This document shows, piece after piece, positions 9,089 to 22,206 of a stretch of DNA of 64,000 bases. Both the position numbers and the translations under genes were made by a program. The stretch is taken from assembly GCF_002994745.2 (NCBI RefSeq), contig NC_037088.1, positions 191,001-255,000 on the forward strand, in the 5' to 3' direction. The first letter of the stretch is position 1. The number at the start of each line of letters is the position of its first letter. The notes below the pieces were generated by a model. That model saw nothing but the letters and a program-made list of their open reading frames with translations. It had not been told where the DNA came from and ran no database searches. The stretch is from Rosa chinensis. Its lineage: Eukaryota; Streptophyta; Magnoliopsida; Rosales; Rosaceae.

Positions 9089-11737
9089 TGTTACGTCCCG
9101 AACCTAGAATTTACGAGTTACTTTCGTGTTGGACGGTGAATTGTTAAATATTCTCAATTTTGAACCTTTTTGGATGTTTTAGTGGCCCTAAAAGTTGACT
9201 TTTTATTCGGGTCAAAATTTGAGAAAATGTTCTTCATGAAAGTTGTAGGGGACGTTAAACCGAGCGCGTGCATATGCGGTTCGTAAAAATCGGACTTCGT
9301 ATGCGAGAGTTATGGCCAAAATTGTAAAATTACTGTTCATGGTAACTTTTGATAAAAATGGAAAGTTACCCGGGTAGGTTTCCATTTCCGGAAACCACCC
9401 CAGCTCTTTCTCTCTCCTCCCCCCCGAGCTCTCTCTTCCTCCGGTTCGGCCATTTTTCTTCTTCCATCAAATTCCGGCGATTCCGGCCACCACAGGGCGT
9501 GCCACCGATCACCAGAGGAGCGCCTCCTCCCTCCGAGCACCCCAGCAGCCTTGGTTTTCCACGATTTGGCCGGAAAACCACGGATCGAAGCAAAACCTCC
9601 TCCGGCTGCAGTTTGGGACTTTTGCCGATTCCCGACGATTCCGGCCACCTCCGGTCCCCATCTTTCTGTCGAAGGTTTGGTTTTTACCACTGATTATTTC
9701 CCCTATGGTCTTGTAACACGATTTGAAGTGTAGAGGCCGGATCGAATTAGGGTTCTTGAATTTTCTGGGTTTGTGTTCTTGGATCGATTTCGACTGTTTG
9801 TAGTTGTTATTTGTAAATGTTGTAGTTATGAAGTGGAATCAGTGTGTTGAGTAGGTGTTGCACCTGAAATTTGGTGGCCGGAGGTGGAGGTTGGCCACCG
9901 GCGCGTGAAACCCACGCACCGCCACTGTAGGTGGCGCGTGAGACAGGGTTTTGGCCGGGAATTTTGACTGTTGAACATGTATTGGATCAATTTTACGCAT
10001 AGTTAATTAATCGAAGCTTGGAAATGGATTTGGAGTTGAATTGAATATAAATTTTGTTGGTTGATCAAGAAAATTGGTGAAATTGTAAATCGAATTACGA
10101 GGAATCCATCGATTGGATTTCCTCGGTTTGGCCTTTGAGCCATATTTTAACGGAATATTATTTTTGAGGAAGATTGGAAGAAATTGGACAAATTAAGTTG
10201 AGATTAGGGTTGATTTTAATTAATCCAATTTAATTTTCCAACCCGAAATTAAAGTTACGAACGTTCTATTGTACAGGACGTGAGGAGGATTTCCTCGAGG
10301 AGGGTTTGGATCGACGGCAGGCTTAGCCGTACTTTGTGAGTGGACGTTTGTTTTAAATAAGTGATGCATGCATTTATTTATTAAAGCTTGTTTTATTTTA
10401 TTAACGTATTTACCGAGCATATAAAGATAATTGTGAATTATCTTATGGAATTACCTTTAAATATTGTTTCTCATGAAGTATTTATGATTTATAACGGTTG
10501 TGAGTTTTGGATATAAAGTTGTTATGCTCGGATTCGAATTTATTTTTGAGGTTGATTTTCGACGAATGGTCTTCGAGGTGATTTCAGGATTTATACTATA
10601 TTTATACTCGTCGATTTAAGACTTTATTTATAAATTGAGTTTGGTTGGAATAAACCTCTATGATTATTTATTGATTACGATTTTGGCATTGGGAATGCCT
10701 CATTGACGATCTATTTATTTCTTTAGCGTGTGGGACACGCTGTTAATCTATACGATTTTATAAGTATTTTCGGGTACGGTTGGGAATCGTACCTGTGTTT
10801 TCTTTATACGTGGGACATGGGGAAGCCTTAAGGATTTATTTGAAATTTGTCAGTTTTTAACCACCATACCCAGGGTCGTTATATATATATTATATTGCTA
10901 GCTAGCCTATTAGTACTCCTCCCTACTTACTATGTGTTCGTAGGTGAGTATAGGAGAGCATGGGATGCTCAAGAGTGTGGGACACTCCGACCCGAGCCAA
11001 TAAGGCTCCCTTCTTTCGTATGGTGAACGTCTTTCCCCATCTTTTATTATGATTTGACCAGCGGGGCTAGTCCGGTTTAGTTTATCCAGCGGGGCTGGAA
11101 TGTTTTGCACGAGTTGTGAACTTTAAGGAATACGTTTTATAAACGTTGCATGCATCGAGACTTTATATTGTAAACTTGAGGGAAAGTATAAATTTATCTT
11201 CCTTTATACTTATTTATTTTGTCCACTCACTCTAACGTTTTTATGTACTTTCCCCCTGGGCCCTTTGGTTTAAATTGCCCAGATCACAGTGTTGCGGACC
11301 GGCATAGGAGCGGAGGCTAGTACCACCTTTGTCATCCATTCTCAGTAGGTTATTGATTAACCTACTTATTGTATTATATTCCGAGCCTGTTCCTTAGATT
11401 GCTCTGAATACTTGTTGAGAGTGGATTTATACATTTGTATAATTATGTGTGTAAGAGAGTGGTTTATTTTGGGAGGTTGTTGAACGATTGAGTTGCTGGG
11501 TTGTATTTGTTTAAGATGTTTTGGTTGTGAAGTTCGATGTTTTTATTTGGAGAATTTTTGGATTGTTGCTAGGAAGCAGGGCGGCTTCAAGCGTAGAACT
11601 TAAACTATATTGAGGAGTGTTTTCAGCAGGTTTAGGGTTGCCCATTTTTAGGGGAGGTTCTGTCGAATTTTCTCAAAAAGTGGGTCCCGCAGGTCCACCT
11701 AGGAGTTAGGAGGGTAATTCCGGGGTGGGTCCTGACA
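9089..11737 (+). repeat. 5' LTR of the gypsy element
   Basis: It begins TGTTACGTCCCGAACC and ends GGTGGGTCCTGACA. Compared with the 3' LTR, differences were seen near 9304 (C versus G), 9329 (A versus G), the C-run near 9419-9425 (7 versus 8 C), 10950 (T versus G) and 11633 (A versus G). The short open frames inside it occur in both LTRs and are not genes. Confidence 0.95.
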
Positions 11738-11739
11738 GT

Positions 11740-11752
11740 TGGTATCAGAGCA
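11740..11752 (+). other. primer binding site (tRNA-iMet type)
   Basis: TGGTATCAGAGCA begins two bases after the LTR end. This is the classical complement to the 3' end of initiator methionine tRNA used by most plant LTR elements. Confidence 0.9.
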
Positions 11753-11945
11753 TTAGGTTTCCCGTTTCCTGTCATTTATACTACTTTATACAATTGAGGA
11801 CATCTAGTATCTTCCGAGTGATGGCCCGACCGCGGCGGATCCCCATCGTATGCTTTTCGATGCTATTGTGTTTTTCAAGTGTATAAGGTAGTTGTCCTAG
11901 TGTCTTCGTTGTGAGTCATCTAATTCTCTCTTAGTCTCAGGTGCT

Positions 11946-12910
11946 ATGCCTCCTAGACGCCGGACTCGTGGGGAGACCCCTCCCATTCCAGGAGATGAGA
12001 ATACTCCTGGAGGAATAGCGGAAGCGTTGGGACGTATTGTGCAGCAGTTGACTGCAGCGCTTCCAGGCTCCAGAACTGACTTTACCATGGAGCGAGCGAA
12101 GAGGCATGGAGCTTATAGCTTCTCTCATGCTCCTGAGGCTATGGATGCCAAGAATTGGTTGAATAAAATGGAGAGAGTCTTCACTCAAATCCATTGCCCA
12201 GAGGATCGAAAAGTGAGTTTAGCGGTGGATTTTCTGGATGGTGTGGCTTATGATTGGTGGTCTTATATGAGCAGGGATTTAGAGATCGATGGCCCAATCA
12301 CTTGGGAACAGTTCAAAGAGCACTTTAGTGAGAGATATTTTGGCACAGCCATTCGGGATAGGATGAAATATGAGTTCATGCATCTACAGAAAGGGGACAT
12401 GACCGTAACAGAGTTTGAGCAGCGGTTCACCCAGCTAGCCCAGTTTGTGCCTGATATGGTTAGCACTGAGAGGGAGCGGATTTATAGGTTTGTGGATGCT
12501 TTGGGGGGTAAGTATTCTGAGCAGCTGACATGAGTGCCATTTAGTGATTATGCTGATGTCGTTAATGCTGCTTTACGACTTGAGACTATGTATATGTCTG
12601 GTACCCGACCCCGAGATTTGGGTGGCCCCAGTTAGGGCCCACCCAAGAAGGCTGCTTCTACTTCTGGGTCAGGATCTTCAGCTGGCAGCGGACAGAGCAG
12701 TGGGTCTGGTGCTGGATCTCATTATAGACGCGGGGGCGTGACAGGAGATTTCCTAGGGGGCAGTTTAGTGGATGCCCGTTTGGGCAGAGCAGAGTTGGTT
12801 TTGGTGGTCAGCACAGGGCTCCAGCTAGGCAGCCAGCCCCGTTTGGGCAATATCAGTCAGTCGGATGCTTTGAGTGTGGACAGCAGGGCCACTTTAGGAG
12901 GGATTGTCCT
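11946..12910 (+). pseudogene. broken gag region of the gypsy element
   Basis: The frame opens MPPRRRTRGETPP and runs 195 codons with a typical Retrotrans_gag core (NWLNKMERVFTQIHCPEDRK and WEQFKEHFSERYFG). It is stopped by TGA at 12531-12533, where Trp would fit. Reading on in the same frame gives SDYADVVNAALRLE and a second stop, TAG at 12633-12635, where Gln would fit. A five-G run at 12732-12736 then shifts the frame; two fewer G would restore continuity with pol. A CCHC knuckle, [14 protein letters not shown], lies at about 12868-12909 in the pol frame. Tekay elements usually encode Gag-Pol as one ORF, so this copy has three independent lesions in gag. Confidence 0.85.
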
Positions 12911-12913
12911 CTA

Positions 12914-15900
12914 TTGACTCAGAGAGCTGCATTTACTCCTTATCAGACCGCGGGTCAGTCTTCTGCCGGTACGTCTACTAGTGGTACCGTGGCTTCTACT
13001 AGCGGTACCCATCATAGTTCAGCAGCTCGTGGCAGCCCGCAGCGGGGTAGGGGTCAGAGAGGACGTCCTACCACTCAGGCTCGGTTGCATGCCATGACAC
13101 AACAGGAGGGCCACGACTCACCAGATGTTATCATTGGTACGTTGTCTGTTTTTGGTCAGCCTGCTTATACTTTAATTGATCCTGGTGCTTCGCATTCTTT
13201 TATGTCGAGTAAATTTGCATGTTTTGCGAATGTACCATCATCTCTCCTTATTGGTGAATGGAACGTATTATTACCTGCTGGAGCATCACTTAAGATAGAA
13301 TGGGTTTTTAGAGGTTGTGATGTTTTGATTGAGGGTGTTAGTTTGGAGGTTGATTTAATTCCATTAGAGCTTGTTGAATTTGATGTAATCTTGGGGATGG
13401 AGTTCTTGGCGACTCATCGGGCCAATATTGATTGCTTTCGTAAGATTGTGGTCTTTCAAAGTCCAGGGAAGCCAATGATTACCTTTCAGGGAGAACGTAA
13501 TGTTCTAGCTTCCTGTATGATTTCCGCTTTGACCGCTGAGAAGCTGTTGAATAAGGGAAGTCAGGCTTATTTGGCACATGTGGTGGACACTAACAGGGAA
13601 GAGTTGAGTATTAGAGAGATACCAGTGGTTAGGAAATTTCAGGATGTATTTCCTGACGAATTACCTGGTTTACCTCCTGCTAGGGAGATAGATTTCACTA
13701 TTGATTTACTCCCTGGCACCACACCCATATCTTTGGCACCATACAGAATGGCCCCAGCTGAATTAAGAGAGTTGAAGATTCAGTTGCAAGAACTAGTGGA
13801 TAAGGGGTTCATCCAATCTAGTGTGTCTCCTTGGGGTGCCCCGGTTTTATTTGTTAAGAAGAAGGATGGCTCTTTACGGTTGTGCATTGATTATAGGAAG
13901 TTGAATAGGGGTACTGTGAAGAATAAATACCCTTTGCCTCGTATTGACGACCTCTTTGATCAGTTGAGGGGAGCCAAGGTCTTCTCCAAAATCGATTTGA
14001 GGTCTGGTTACCATCAGTTGAGGATAAGGGAGTCTGATGTACCCAAGACTGCATTTCGATCACGTTATGGGCACTATGAATTTAGAGTAATGCCGTTTGG
14101 ATTGACTAATGCCCCTGCAGCTTTTATGGACCTCATGAATAGAGTGTTCCGCCCGTACCTTGATCGTTTTGTGATTGTGTTCATTGATGATATCTTGGTG
14201 TATTCTAAGGACAATAGTCAACATGCCAAACATCTAAGAATTGTATTGCGGACTTTGAGGGAGGCCCAGTTATATGTGAAATTCAATAAATGTGAATTTT
14301 GGCTGAATAGTATTGGATTTTTGGGTCATGTAGTATCTGCAGAAGGTATTAGTGTAGACCCTCGGAAGGTAGTGGCGGTGCTAAATTGGGAAAGACCTAC
14401 CACAGTGACAGAGATACGCAGTTTCTTGGGTTTGGCAGGTTACTACCGGCGATTTGTGCAAGATTTCTCAAAGATTGCAACTCCTCTTACTAGGTTGACT
14501 AGGAAGGGTGTGAAGTTTGTTTGGTCAGAAGAGTGTGAGCAAAGTTTTCAAGAACTCAAGGGGCGTTTAACTAGTGCTCCGGTCCTAGCTTTGCCTGATG
14601 ATAGTGGGGAGTATGTGGTATACAGTGACGCCTCAAGGCAAGGCTTGGGTTGTGTTCTAATGCAACATGGAAATGTGATTGCCTACGCCTCTAGACAATT
14701 GAAGCCGCATGAGTTGAATTATCCGACACATGACCTTGAATTAGCTGCGGTAGTACTTGCACTTAAACTTTGGAGGCACTATTTATATGGAGCTCGGTGT
14801 CAAATCTTTACGGATCATAAGAGTCTTCAATATTTGCTCACACAAAAAGAGATTAATTTGAGGCAAAGAAGATGGTTGGAGTTGATTAAGGATTATGATT
14901 GCACGATCGAGTATCATCCAGGAAGGGCTAATGTAGTAGCTGACGCTCTTAGTAGGAAGACATATCCTTCCCTGTTGCCCTCCCCTTCCTTGTCGCATAT
15001 GAGAACAGTTCGGGTTCCACTCCTTTATGAATTGCGAGCTACAGGAGTTAGTTTGGAAGGGACTGATGAATTTACAGCCTTAATAGCCAGCTTCCATGTG
15101 AGGCCAATCCTTATTGACAAAGTACGAAAGGCACAGCTACATGATGAAGCTCTACAAGAAGTAAGAGAGGCAGTGGAGAATGGAGCTAGAGAAGACTTTA
15201 TTGTTAGAGGGGATGGAGCTTTGATGTTTGGGAATAGAATTTGTGTACCCAAACAGGATGATCTTAAACAGGAGATACTAGAGGAGGCTCATAGTTCTCC
15301 TTATGCCATGCATCCTGGTGGAACTAAAATGTACCGAACTCTCAAGGAATACTACTGGTGGTCTAATATGAAGAGGGAAATTGCAGATTATGTACGAAGA
15401 TGTCTAGTGTGTCAACAAGTGAAGGCAGAAAGACAAAAGCCCTCAGGTTTATTACAGCCCTTACCTATACCAGAGTGGAAGTGGGAACACATTACTATGG
15501 ACTTGGTATCAGGACTACCACGTAGTCGGAATGGTCATGATAGCATTTGGGTAATTGTGGACCGACTTACTAAGTCCGCACATTTCCTACCTGTCAGCAA
15601 GACTTATAAAATGGATAAAGATGCAGAGCTATACTTGAATGAGATAGTGAGACTTCATGGCACACCCGTTTCTATTACTTCTGATCGTGATCCTCGCTTC
15701 ACTTCAAAGTTTTGGAGTGAGCTGATAGAGGCTTTGGGCACTCAGTCTCAGTTTAGTACTGCATTTCATCCGCAAACAGATGGACAGACGGAAAGGACCA
15801 TTCAGACACTGGAAGACATGTTGAGAGCTTGTGTTTTACAATTCAAAGGGAATTGGGATAATCATGTCGCATTGATAGAGTTTGCTTATAATAACAGTTA

Positions 15901-16537
15901 TCACTCCAGCATTGGCATGGCTCCTTATGAAGCCCTTTATGGCAAACAGTGTCGTACCCCTTTATGTTGGAATGAGGCAGGAGAGAGGAAACTCATTGGT
16001 CCAGAATTGGTACGAGTTACGACTGAAAAGGTCAACCTGATCAAGGAGAAACTTATAACAGCTCAGAGTAGACAGAAGAGTTATGCTGATAACAGAAGAA
16101 AAGATTTAGAGTTTCAAGTGGGTGACTGGGTATTCTTGAAGCTGTCTCCTTGGAAGGGTATTATAAGATTTGGGAAACGAGGGAAACTTAGCCCTCGATA
16201 TATCGGGCCATATGAGATCACGGAGCGGATTGGTGCAGTTGCTTATCGTTTGGCACTACCTCCGAGACTATCTAGAGTACATGATGTCTTCCATGTCTCT
16301 ATGCTACGCAAGTATATTGCTGATTCCTCTCATGTTCTCCAAGAACAACCTATCCGGTTGAGGGAAAATTTGACATATGAAGAACAACCGGTTCAAATAC
16401 TTGATAGGAGGGAGCAGATACTCAGAAACAAAACAATACCCTTGGTTAAGGTGCTTTGGAGTAATCACATGGTGGAGGAAGCTACTTGGGAACCAGAGGA
16501 GCAAATGAGGAAGCAGTATCCTCACCTTTTTGGCTAG
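12914..16537 (+). CDS. Pol polyprotein of the gypsy element (protease, RT, RNase H, integrase, chromodomain)
   Basis: An open frame of about 1,207 codons, also open upstream to about 12728 through the CCHC knuckle; there is no ATG at the listed start. In order: aspartic protease with [10 protein letters not shown] (Asp89); reverse transcriptase about 280-480 with the catalytic FIDD at 424-427; RNase H starting VYSDASRQG near 569; integrase zinc domain H793, H800, C830, C833; integrase core D863, D924 and E960; and a C-terminal chromodomain-like stretch ending in the residues [18 protein letters not shown]. The chromodomain places it with chromoviruses. The length and absence of stops indicate a recently active copy. 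The protease motif has Pro where DSGA or DTGA is the common form, which also occurs in some plant elements. Gag upstream is broken. Confidence 0.95.
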   Translation: MTQRAAFTPYQTAGQSSAGTSTSGTVASTSGTHHSSAARGSPQRGRGQRGRPTTQARLHAMTQQEGHDSPDVIIGTLSVFGQPAYTLIDPGASHSFMSSKFACFANVPSSLLIGEWNVLLPAGASLKIEWVFRGCDVLIEGVSLEVDLIPLELVEFDVILGMEFLATHRANIDCFRKIVVFQSPGKPMITFQGERNVLASCMISALTAEKLLNKGSQAYLAHVVDTNREELSIREIPVVRKFQDVFPDELPGLPPAREIDFTIDLLPGTTPISLAPYRMAPAELRELKIQLQELVDKGFIQSSVSPWGAPVLFVKKKDGSLRLCIDYRKLNRGTVKNKYPLPRIDDLFDQLRGAKVFSKIDLRSGYHQLRIRESDVPKTAFRSRYGHYEFRVMPFGLTNAPAAFMDLMNRVFRPYLDRFVIVFIDDILVYSKDNSQHAKHLRIVLRTLREAQLYVKFNKCEFWLNSIGFLGHVVSAEGISVDPRKVVAVLNWERPTTVTEIRSFLGLAGYYRRFVQDFSKIATPLTRLTRKGVKFVWSEECEQSFQELKGRLTSAPVLALPDDSGEYVVYSDASRQGLGCVLMQHGNVIAYASRQLKPHELNYPTHDLELAAVVLALKLWRHYLYGARCQIFTDHKSLQYLLTQKEINLRQRRWLELIKDYDCTIEYHPGRANVVADALSRKTYPSLLPSPSLSHMRTVRVPLLYELRATGVSLEGTDEFTALIASFHVRPILIDKVRKAQLHDEALQEVREAVENGAREDFIVRGDGALMFGNRICVPKQDDLKQEILEEAHSSPYAMHPGGTKMYRTLKEYYWWSNMKREIADYVRRCLVCQQVKAERQKPSGLLQPLPIPEWKWEHITMDLVSGLPRSRNGHDSIWVIVDRLTKSAHFLPVSKTYKMDKDAELYLNEIVRLHGTPVSITSDRDPRFTSKFWSELIEALGTQSQFSTAFHPQTDGQTERTIQTLEDMLRACVLQFKGNWDNHVALIEFAYNNSYHSSIGMAPYEALYGKQCRTPLCWNEAGERKLIGPELVRVTTEKVNLIKEKLITAQSRQKSYADNRRKDLEFQVGDWVFLKLSPWKGIIRFGKRGKLSPRYIGPYEITERIGAVAYRLALPPRLSRVHDVFHVSMLRKYIADSSHVLQEQPIRLRENLTYEEQPVQILDRREQILRNKTIPLVKVLWSNHMVEEATWEPEEQMRKQYPHLFG

Positions 16538-16566
16538 CAGGTATGTAATTTCGAGGTCGAAATTCT

Positions 16567-16582
16567 TTTAAGGGGGGGAGAT
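16567..16582 (+). other. polypurine tract of the gypsy element
   Basis: A purine-rich run, AAGGGGGGGAGAT, ends immediately before the 3' LTR start at 16583, as expected for the plus-strand primer. Confidence 0.85.
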
Positions 16583-19232
16583 TGTTACGTCCCGAACCTA
16601 GAATTTACGAGTTACTTTCGTGTTGGACGGTGAATTGTTAAATATTCTCAATTTTGAACCTTTTTGGATGTTTTAGTGGCCCTAAAAGTTGACTTTTTAT
16701 TCGGGTCAAAATTTGAGAAAATGTTCTTCATGAAAGTTGTAGGGGACGTTAAACCGAGCGCGTGCATATGCGGTTCGTAAAAATCGGACTTCGTATGGGA
16801 GAGTTATGGCCAAAATTGTAAAGTTACTGTTCATGGTAACTTTTGATAAAAATGGAAAGTTACCCGGGTAGGTTTCCATTTCCGGAAACCACCCCAGCTC
16901 TTTCTCTCTCCTCCCCCCCCGAGCTCTCTCTTCCTCCGGTTCGGCCATTTTTCTTCTTCCATCAAATTCCGGCGATTCCGGCCACCACAGGGCGTGCCAC
17001 CGATCACCAGAGGAGCGCCTCCTCCCTCCGAGCACCCCAGCAGCCTTGGTTTTCCACGATTTGGCCGGAAAACCACGGATCGAAGCAAAACCTCCTCCGG
17101 CTGCAGTTTGGGACTTTTGCCGATTCCCGACGATTCCGGCCACCTCCGGTCCCCATCTTTCTGTCGAAGGTTTGGTTTTTACCACTGATTATTTCCCCTA
17201 TGGTCTTGTAACACGATTTGAAGTGTAGAGGCCGGATCGAATTAGGGTTCTTGAATTTTCTGGGTTTGTGTTCTTGGATCGATTTCGACTGTTTGTAGTT
17301 GTTATTTGTAAATGTTGTAGTTATGAAGTGGAATCAGTGTGTTGAGTAGGTGTTGCACCTGAAATTTGGTGGCCGGAGGTGGAGGTTGGCCACCGGCGCG
17401 TGAAACCCACGCACCGCCACTGTAGGTGGCGCGTGAGACAGGGTTTTGGCCGGGAATTTTGACTGTTGAACATGTATTGGATCAATTTTACGCATAGTTA
17501 ATTAATCGAAGCTTGGAAATGGATTTGGAGTTGAATTGAATATAAATTTTGTTGGTTGATCAAGAAAATTGGTGAAATTGTAAATCGAATTACGAGGAAT
17601 CCATCGATTGGATTTCCTCGGTTTGGCCTTTGAGCCATATTTTAACGGAATATTATTTTTGAGGAAGATTGGAAGAAATTGGACAAATTAAGTTGAGATT
17701 AGGGTTGATTTTAATTAATCCAATTTAATTTTCCAACCCGAAATTAAAGTTACGAACGTTCTATTGTACAGGACGTGAGGAGGATTTCCTCGAGGAGGGT
17801 TTGGATCGACGGCAGGCTTAGCCGTACTTTGTGAGTGGACGTTTGTTTTAAATAAGTGATGCATGCATTTATTTATTAAAGCTTGTTTTATTTTATTAAC
17901 GTATTTACCGAGCATATAAAGATAATTGTGAATTATCTTATGGAATTACCTTTAAATATTGTTTCTCATGAAGTATTTATGATTTATAACGGTTGTGAGT
18001 TTTGGATATAAAGTTGTTATGCTCGGATTCGAATTTATTTTTGAGGTTGATTTTCGACGAATGGTCTTCGAGGTGATTTCAGGATTTATACTATATTTAT
18101 ACTCGTCGATTTAAGACTTTATTTATAAATTGAGTTTGGTTGGAATAAACCTCTATGATTATTTATTGATTACGATTTTGGCATTGGGAATGCCTCATTG
18201 ACGATCTATTTATTTCTTTAGCGTGTGGGACACGCTGTTAATCTATACGATTTTATAAGTATTTTCGGGTACGGTTGGGAATCGTACCTGTGTTTTCTTT
18301 ATACGTGGGACATGGGGAAGCCTTAAGGATTTATTTGAAATTTGTCAGTTTTTAACCACCATACCCAGGGTCGTTATATATATATTATATTGCTAGCTAG
18401 CCTATTAGTACTCCTCCCTACTTACTATGTGTTCGTAGGTGAGTAGAGGAGAGCATGGGATGCTCAAGAGTGTGGGACACTCCGACCCGAGCCAATAAGG
18501 CTCCCTTCTTTCGTATGGTGAACGTCTTTCCCCATCTTTTATTATGATTTGACCAGCGGGGCTAGTCCGGTTTAGTTTATCCAGCGGGGCTGGAATGTTT
18601 TGCACGAGTTGTGAACTTTAAGGAATACGTTTTATAAACGTTGCATGCATCGAGACTTTATATTGTAAACTTGAGGGAAAGTATAAATTTATCTTCCTTT
18701 ATACTTATTTATTTTGTCCACTCACTCTAACGTTTTTATGTACTTTCCCCCTGGGCCCTTTGGTTTAAATTGCCCAGATCACAGTGTTGCGGACCGGCAT
18801 AGGAGCGGAGGCTAGTACCACCTTTGTCATCCATTCTCAGTAGGTTATTGATTAACCTACTTATTGTATTATATTCCGAGCCTGTTCCTTAGATTGCTCT
18901 GAATACTTGTTGAGAGTGGATTTATACATTTGTATAATTATGTGTGTAAGAGAGTGGTTTATTTTGGGAGGTTGTTGAACGATTGAGTTGCTGGGTTGTA
19001 TTTGTTTAAGATGTTTTGGTTGTGAAGTTCGATGTTTTTATTTGGAGAATTTTTGGATTGTTGCTAGGAAGCAGGGCGGCTTCAAGCGTAGAACTTAAAC
19101 TATATTGAGGAGTGTTTTCAGCAGGTTTGGGGTTGCCCATTTTTAGGGGAGGTTCTGTCGAATTTTCTCAAAAAGTGGGTCCCGCAGGTCCACCTAGGAG
19201 TTAGGAGGGTAATTCCGGGGTGGGTCCTGACA
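16583..19232 (+). repeat. 3' LTR of the gypsy element
   Basis: Near-identical to 9089-11737, one base longer because of an extra C near 16912-16920. It ends CCTGACA, followed by the target-site copy TTGTC (19233-19237). Confidence 0.95.
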
Positions 19233-19237
19233 TTGTC

Positions 19238-19640
19238 ATAGGCTTTCTTGCTGAGTTAGCCAATACGAGAGATAATTTCTCTATATCTGGGTATCCGGTC
19301 TCGGCATTAGTGAATCGCTTACATGTGTAGAATATTGGTAGCTCATTACTGTTTTCCTTTCGCAAGAGGGCGAAGCTGATTGCTGTACTCGATATCGCCA
19401 AGTATAGTTATAAGATTTCTCCCGGGGTAGATTTAGAGAGCAGTGGTACTGAGGCTAGGTAATTCTTGATAGCGACAAAAGTTCCTTCATGCTCCGGACC
19501 CCAAGTGATATGTTTCAGGTGTTGGGTTTTTAACAACCTAAAGAATGGTGCACACTTGTCTGTGAGTCGAGTAATGAAATGAGAAAGGGCTGTAAGCCTA
19601 CCCGTTAGTGACTGGACTCTCATTTCTCGTACTCGGTGTT
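19238..19640 (-). pseudogene. continuation of the decayed Tat-type pol (RT to RNase H junction)
   Basis: Minus-strand frames read VQSLTGRLTALSHFITRLTD, then ITWGPEHEGTFVAIKNYLAS, and then PIFYTCKRFTNAETGYPDIE, which are the RT thumb/connection and first RNase H of Tat-type pol. Removing the 9089-19232 element and one target copy brings this next to the RNase H and linker sequence at 9083-8780. The two pieces are one old element split by the younger one. Confidence 0.75.
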
Positions 19641-20414
19641 TTCATATGCAATATCCAGACTTAATTTTAAACTCTTTTACAATCATACAACGAATTGTTT
19701 TGTATTGTGTTGTATGACTGAATATTAGACAGTATTACCACATAGACAGTATTGTAATTCATATCATTCAATTACCATTTTTCAAACATCCATACATTCA
19801 AGTAACTAGATAATGTACTAAACAAGAAAGCATTCCTAGCTAGCTACACATGAATCATGAGCTGATATAATATCTTTTCACTTCAACAAAACCTTCATAT
19901 GCCATTTTATCAAGCATCTTGTGCACTATATTCTTATTTGCATCACCTCCAAACTTGTTGTGAAGCTTCACAAGTTAGCACATACTGGAGCAAAAGAATG
20001 AATGTTCCCATTTGTTTGTGTTGTTGAGTAGAACAAATCTTAATGGTGCTTCTAGGATTTGGATATTAGTGTGTGAAGAACCGTTTCCTATATATCTACA
20101 TCTTCACCATTCAAAGTCCTGCATAAGGTTTCCCATCACTTTCAAAGTCCTGCATAAGGTTTCCCATCACTTATCAGGTACTGAATTACCAATACAAGTC
20201 ATAATAATTCCATGTCCACAAACATAGATAAGCCAGACTGATGATTGTATAAGCTAAGACAGAGACGTCCATTTGAACATTACACAAATATTTAATTAAC
20301 GAGACAAAGAAGCAAATAATAATCCACCAATGAGACTAAGCAGCTTAAATGACATAGCAAACCTGATAGCTCTAGCAAACTTCAGGAATAACTCCCCACT
20401 TGGCTTCCACCACT
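19641..20414. other. non-coding stretch
   Basis: A/T-rich with no readable gene. A 31-bp direct duplication (core TCAAAGTCCTGCATAAGG) occurs at 20111 and 20142. Confidence 0.5.
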
Positions 20415-21016
20415 CACTACTATAAAAATTGAATCAGACGATGGCTAAAAACCGTCGTCTGATATGGTGGCTAATCGTCGTATATCGAGGCGCCGTTTGA
20501 TGAAGGTTGATTGTAGGGAACCGTCGTGTGAAGGGGTCGGCAGCATGCCAGCAGCCCGTCGACAGCATTAGCTATTATATGACTGTTCTTCAGACAATGG
20601 AAGACTTTAGAAACTGTTGTGTGATTGCGATTCAGATGGCGCTTTATTTTATGGCCATTGTGTGAGTTTTATTCACACAACTGTTTTTTCATAGCTTCCA
20701 TCATCTGTTTTGAGTTCAGACGACATTTTTTATTTTGAGATTGTTTTAAATATTGTGTACATATGACAGTTTTTTTTGTCGTTACTGTTGTCCTAATAGA
20801 ATGATTCAATGCATTATATTTGCTGGATGTGGAATCAAAAATGACCAAATTAACAATAATTGATCAATATATATAGAAGAATTTGTTATAATCCACATCA
20901 TGCACCAAAATGGATTGTGCAAAGATAATCTTTTATCCACAAAAGGAGTACATCTAATAGTACTCTCCTAGCAAAATACATCCAGAAATTTACTTAAGTG
21001 CCTAGCTTTGCTGTTC

Positions 21017-21234
21017 TCATGGCCACATTGGGGCCTGAGGAGCTTGAAGTTTAAGGAGCTCCCACACTCTACACTCTCTATCTTCTGGAGTTTCTTCAAT
21101 AGCATCAGAACTAAATTCAACTTTTCTTTTAGCATGTGCTTTAAGCAACTGAAGGTCCTGTTCCAGCTTCTGAATGTGCTTCCTTACTGCTAGAAGGTCA
21201 TCCATATACTTCGATTTATCCAAAGCCTGTAAGG
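21017..21234 (-). pseudogene. terminal-exon-like fragment of an unidentified gene inside the CACTA
   Basis: After an acceptor-like CTTACAG, the minus strand reads ALDKSKYMDDLLAVRKHIQK and continues as a charged, coiled-coil-like stretch that ends APQAPMWP and TGA. The composition and codons look like a genuine exon. I could not name the family. It lies downstream of the AAA ATPase exons and may belong to the same chimeric transcription unit. Confidence 0.4.
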
Positions 21235-22166
21235 GGCAAGAGAGAAAAAAACGAGAAAAATGAGAATTCATGATGGACAGAGTCTCAAGTATATAATTAA
21301 GGGCTCTAGTTTTAATTTCAACATCAGTAAGCATATGACCAGTGTTCAGTGGTCAGGAGATCTAGTTTCAACTAAGCAAAGTGGACAAAAACACTAATAA
21401 CCCTACAAAGGAAGGTCATTTCAGAATCTAATGTGCCGGATAACATCATAGTACTTAAAACATATCACTTAGAATAATGTTCCTAAATAGCTTTGGCAAC
21501 CATTTTTTGAGAAAATCCCATGCTGACAAAATGACTAAAAACTTTGGTATTGGAAGGTCTGAAGGTCCTGAAGATCAGCTACTTATCTTGCATGTAATCC
21601 AAGTATTTACCAGAAAGATCATCAAACTAAGCAAGCCCTTAACCATTTGCAAGTCAAATCAGGTGTACACAAGAAGCAAAGATTATGCTACTGGTATGGA
21701 ATGTTTATTTCATGAACTTACTAGCATTTAGGCATTTACAATTATGCATCTTAATTAAAACATTGAAATCATGAATCTAAGGATAACACATCATTCATAA
21801 AAGATAACAGAAAAGGCCAATTCCTCAAGGATGCACTCAGTACTGTAACAGCTTCTGTCATAACATAGAGTATCCGGACAACAATAAGAAAAAAAGACAT
21901 AACATGGAACATAGCTGTAAATAGTCATATTTGAGTACTGGAACATTTAGGCTCGTCTAGAAAATACAAGTGGAAACCATGTTTCTAGAACAATTATGAT
22001 AGTATATAGTCAGTTATGATAGCATAATAGACCAAAGAAAGCTTCTTTAACATAAGATCACAAGTTACGAGTAATATGGGAAGTCTTTGATAGAAAAAAG
22101 ATGGTGAGATCAAGATGGATGTAAGGTAAAGTATTGGATGAAAAAAGGAAATGCATAGCAACTCAC

Positions 22167-22206
22167 CACTTGATTAGCAATGACACGAGCAGAAGAAGTT
22201 TTCCCT
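22167..22206 (-). pseudogene. AAA ATPase exon fragment (Walker A)
   Basis: The minus strand gives TGKTSSARVIANQ after a TTTCAG acceptor and before a GTGAGT donor. This is the P-loop of an AAA-type ATPase. It is separated from the matching upstream exon at 25944-26101 by the copia insertion at 22310-25222. The rest of the ATPase domain (Walker B, sensor motifs) is absent, so no active enzyme can be made. Confidence 0.6.

Larger units (their letters stand above)
9089..19232 (+). mobile_element. full-length Ty3/gypsy element, Tekay/Del-type chromovirus
   Basis: Both LTRs are complete (9089-11737 and 16583-19232) with TG...CA ends. The element is flanked by a 5-bp target duplication, TTGTC, at 9084-9088 and 19233-19237. 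A tRNA-iMet primer binding site follows the 5' LTR and a polypurine tract precedes the 3' LTR. The two LTRs, about 2.65 kb each, differ by only four substitutions and one indel that I could find, so the insertion is recent. The gag region carries two stops and a frameshift while pol is open. The element therefore cannot make a normal Gag-Pol on its own but could be mobilised in trans. It landed inside a Tat-type element, as a nested insertion. Confidence 0.95.

Noticed and set aside
9337..9733. Open frames on both strands near the start of the gypsy element
   Set aside because: They lie within the LTR and recur in the 3' LTR at 16831-17228. The region is a GC-rich untranslated stretch, not a gene.
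12544..12741. Plus-strand frame between gag and pol
   Set aside because: It is in the wrong frame relative to the recognisable gag continuation (SDYADVVNAALRLE), so it is a shadow.
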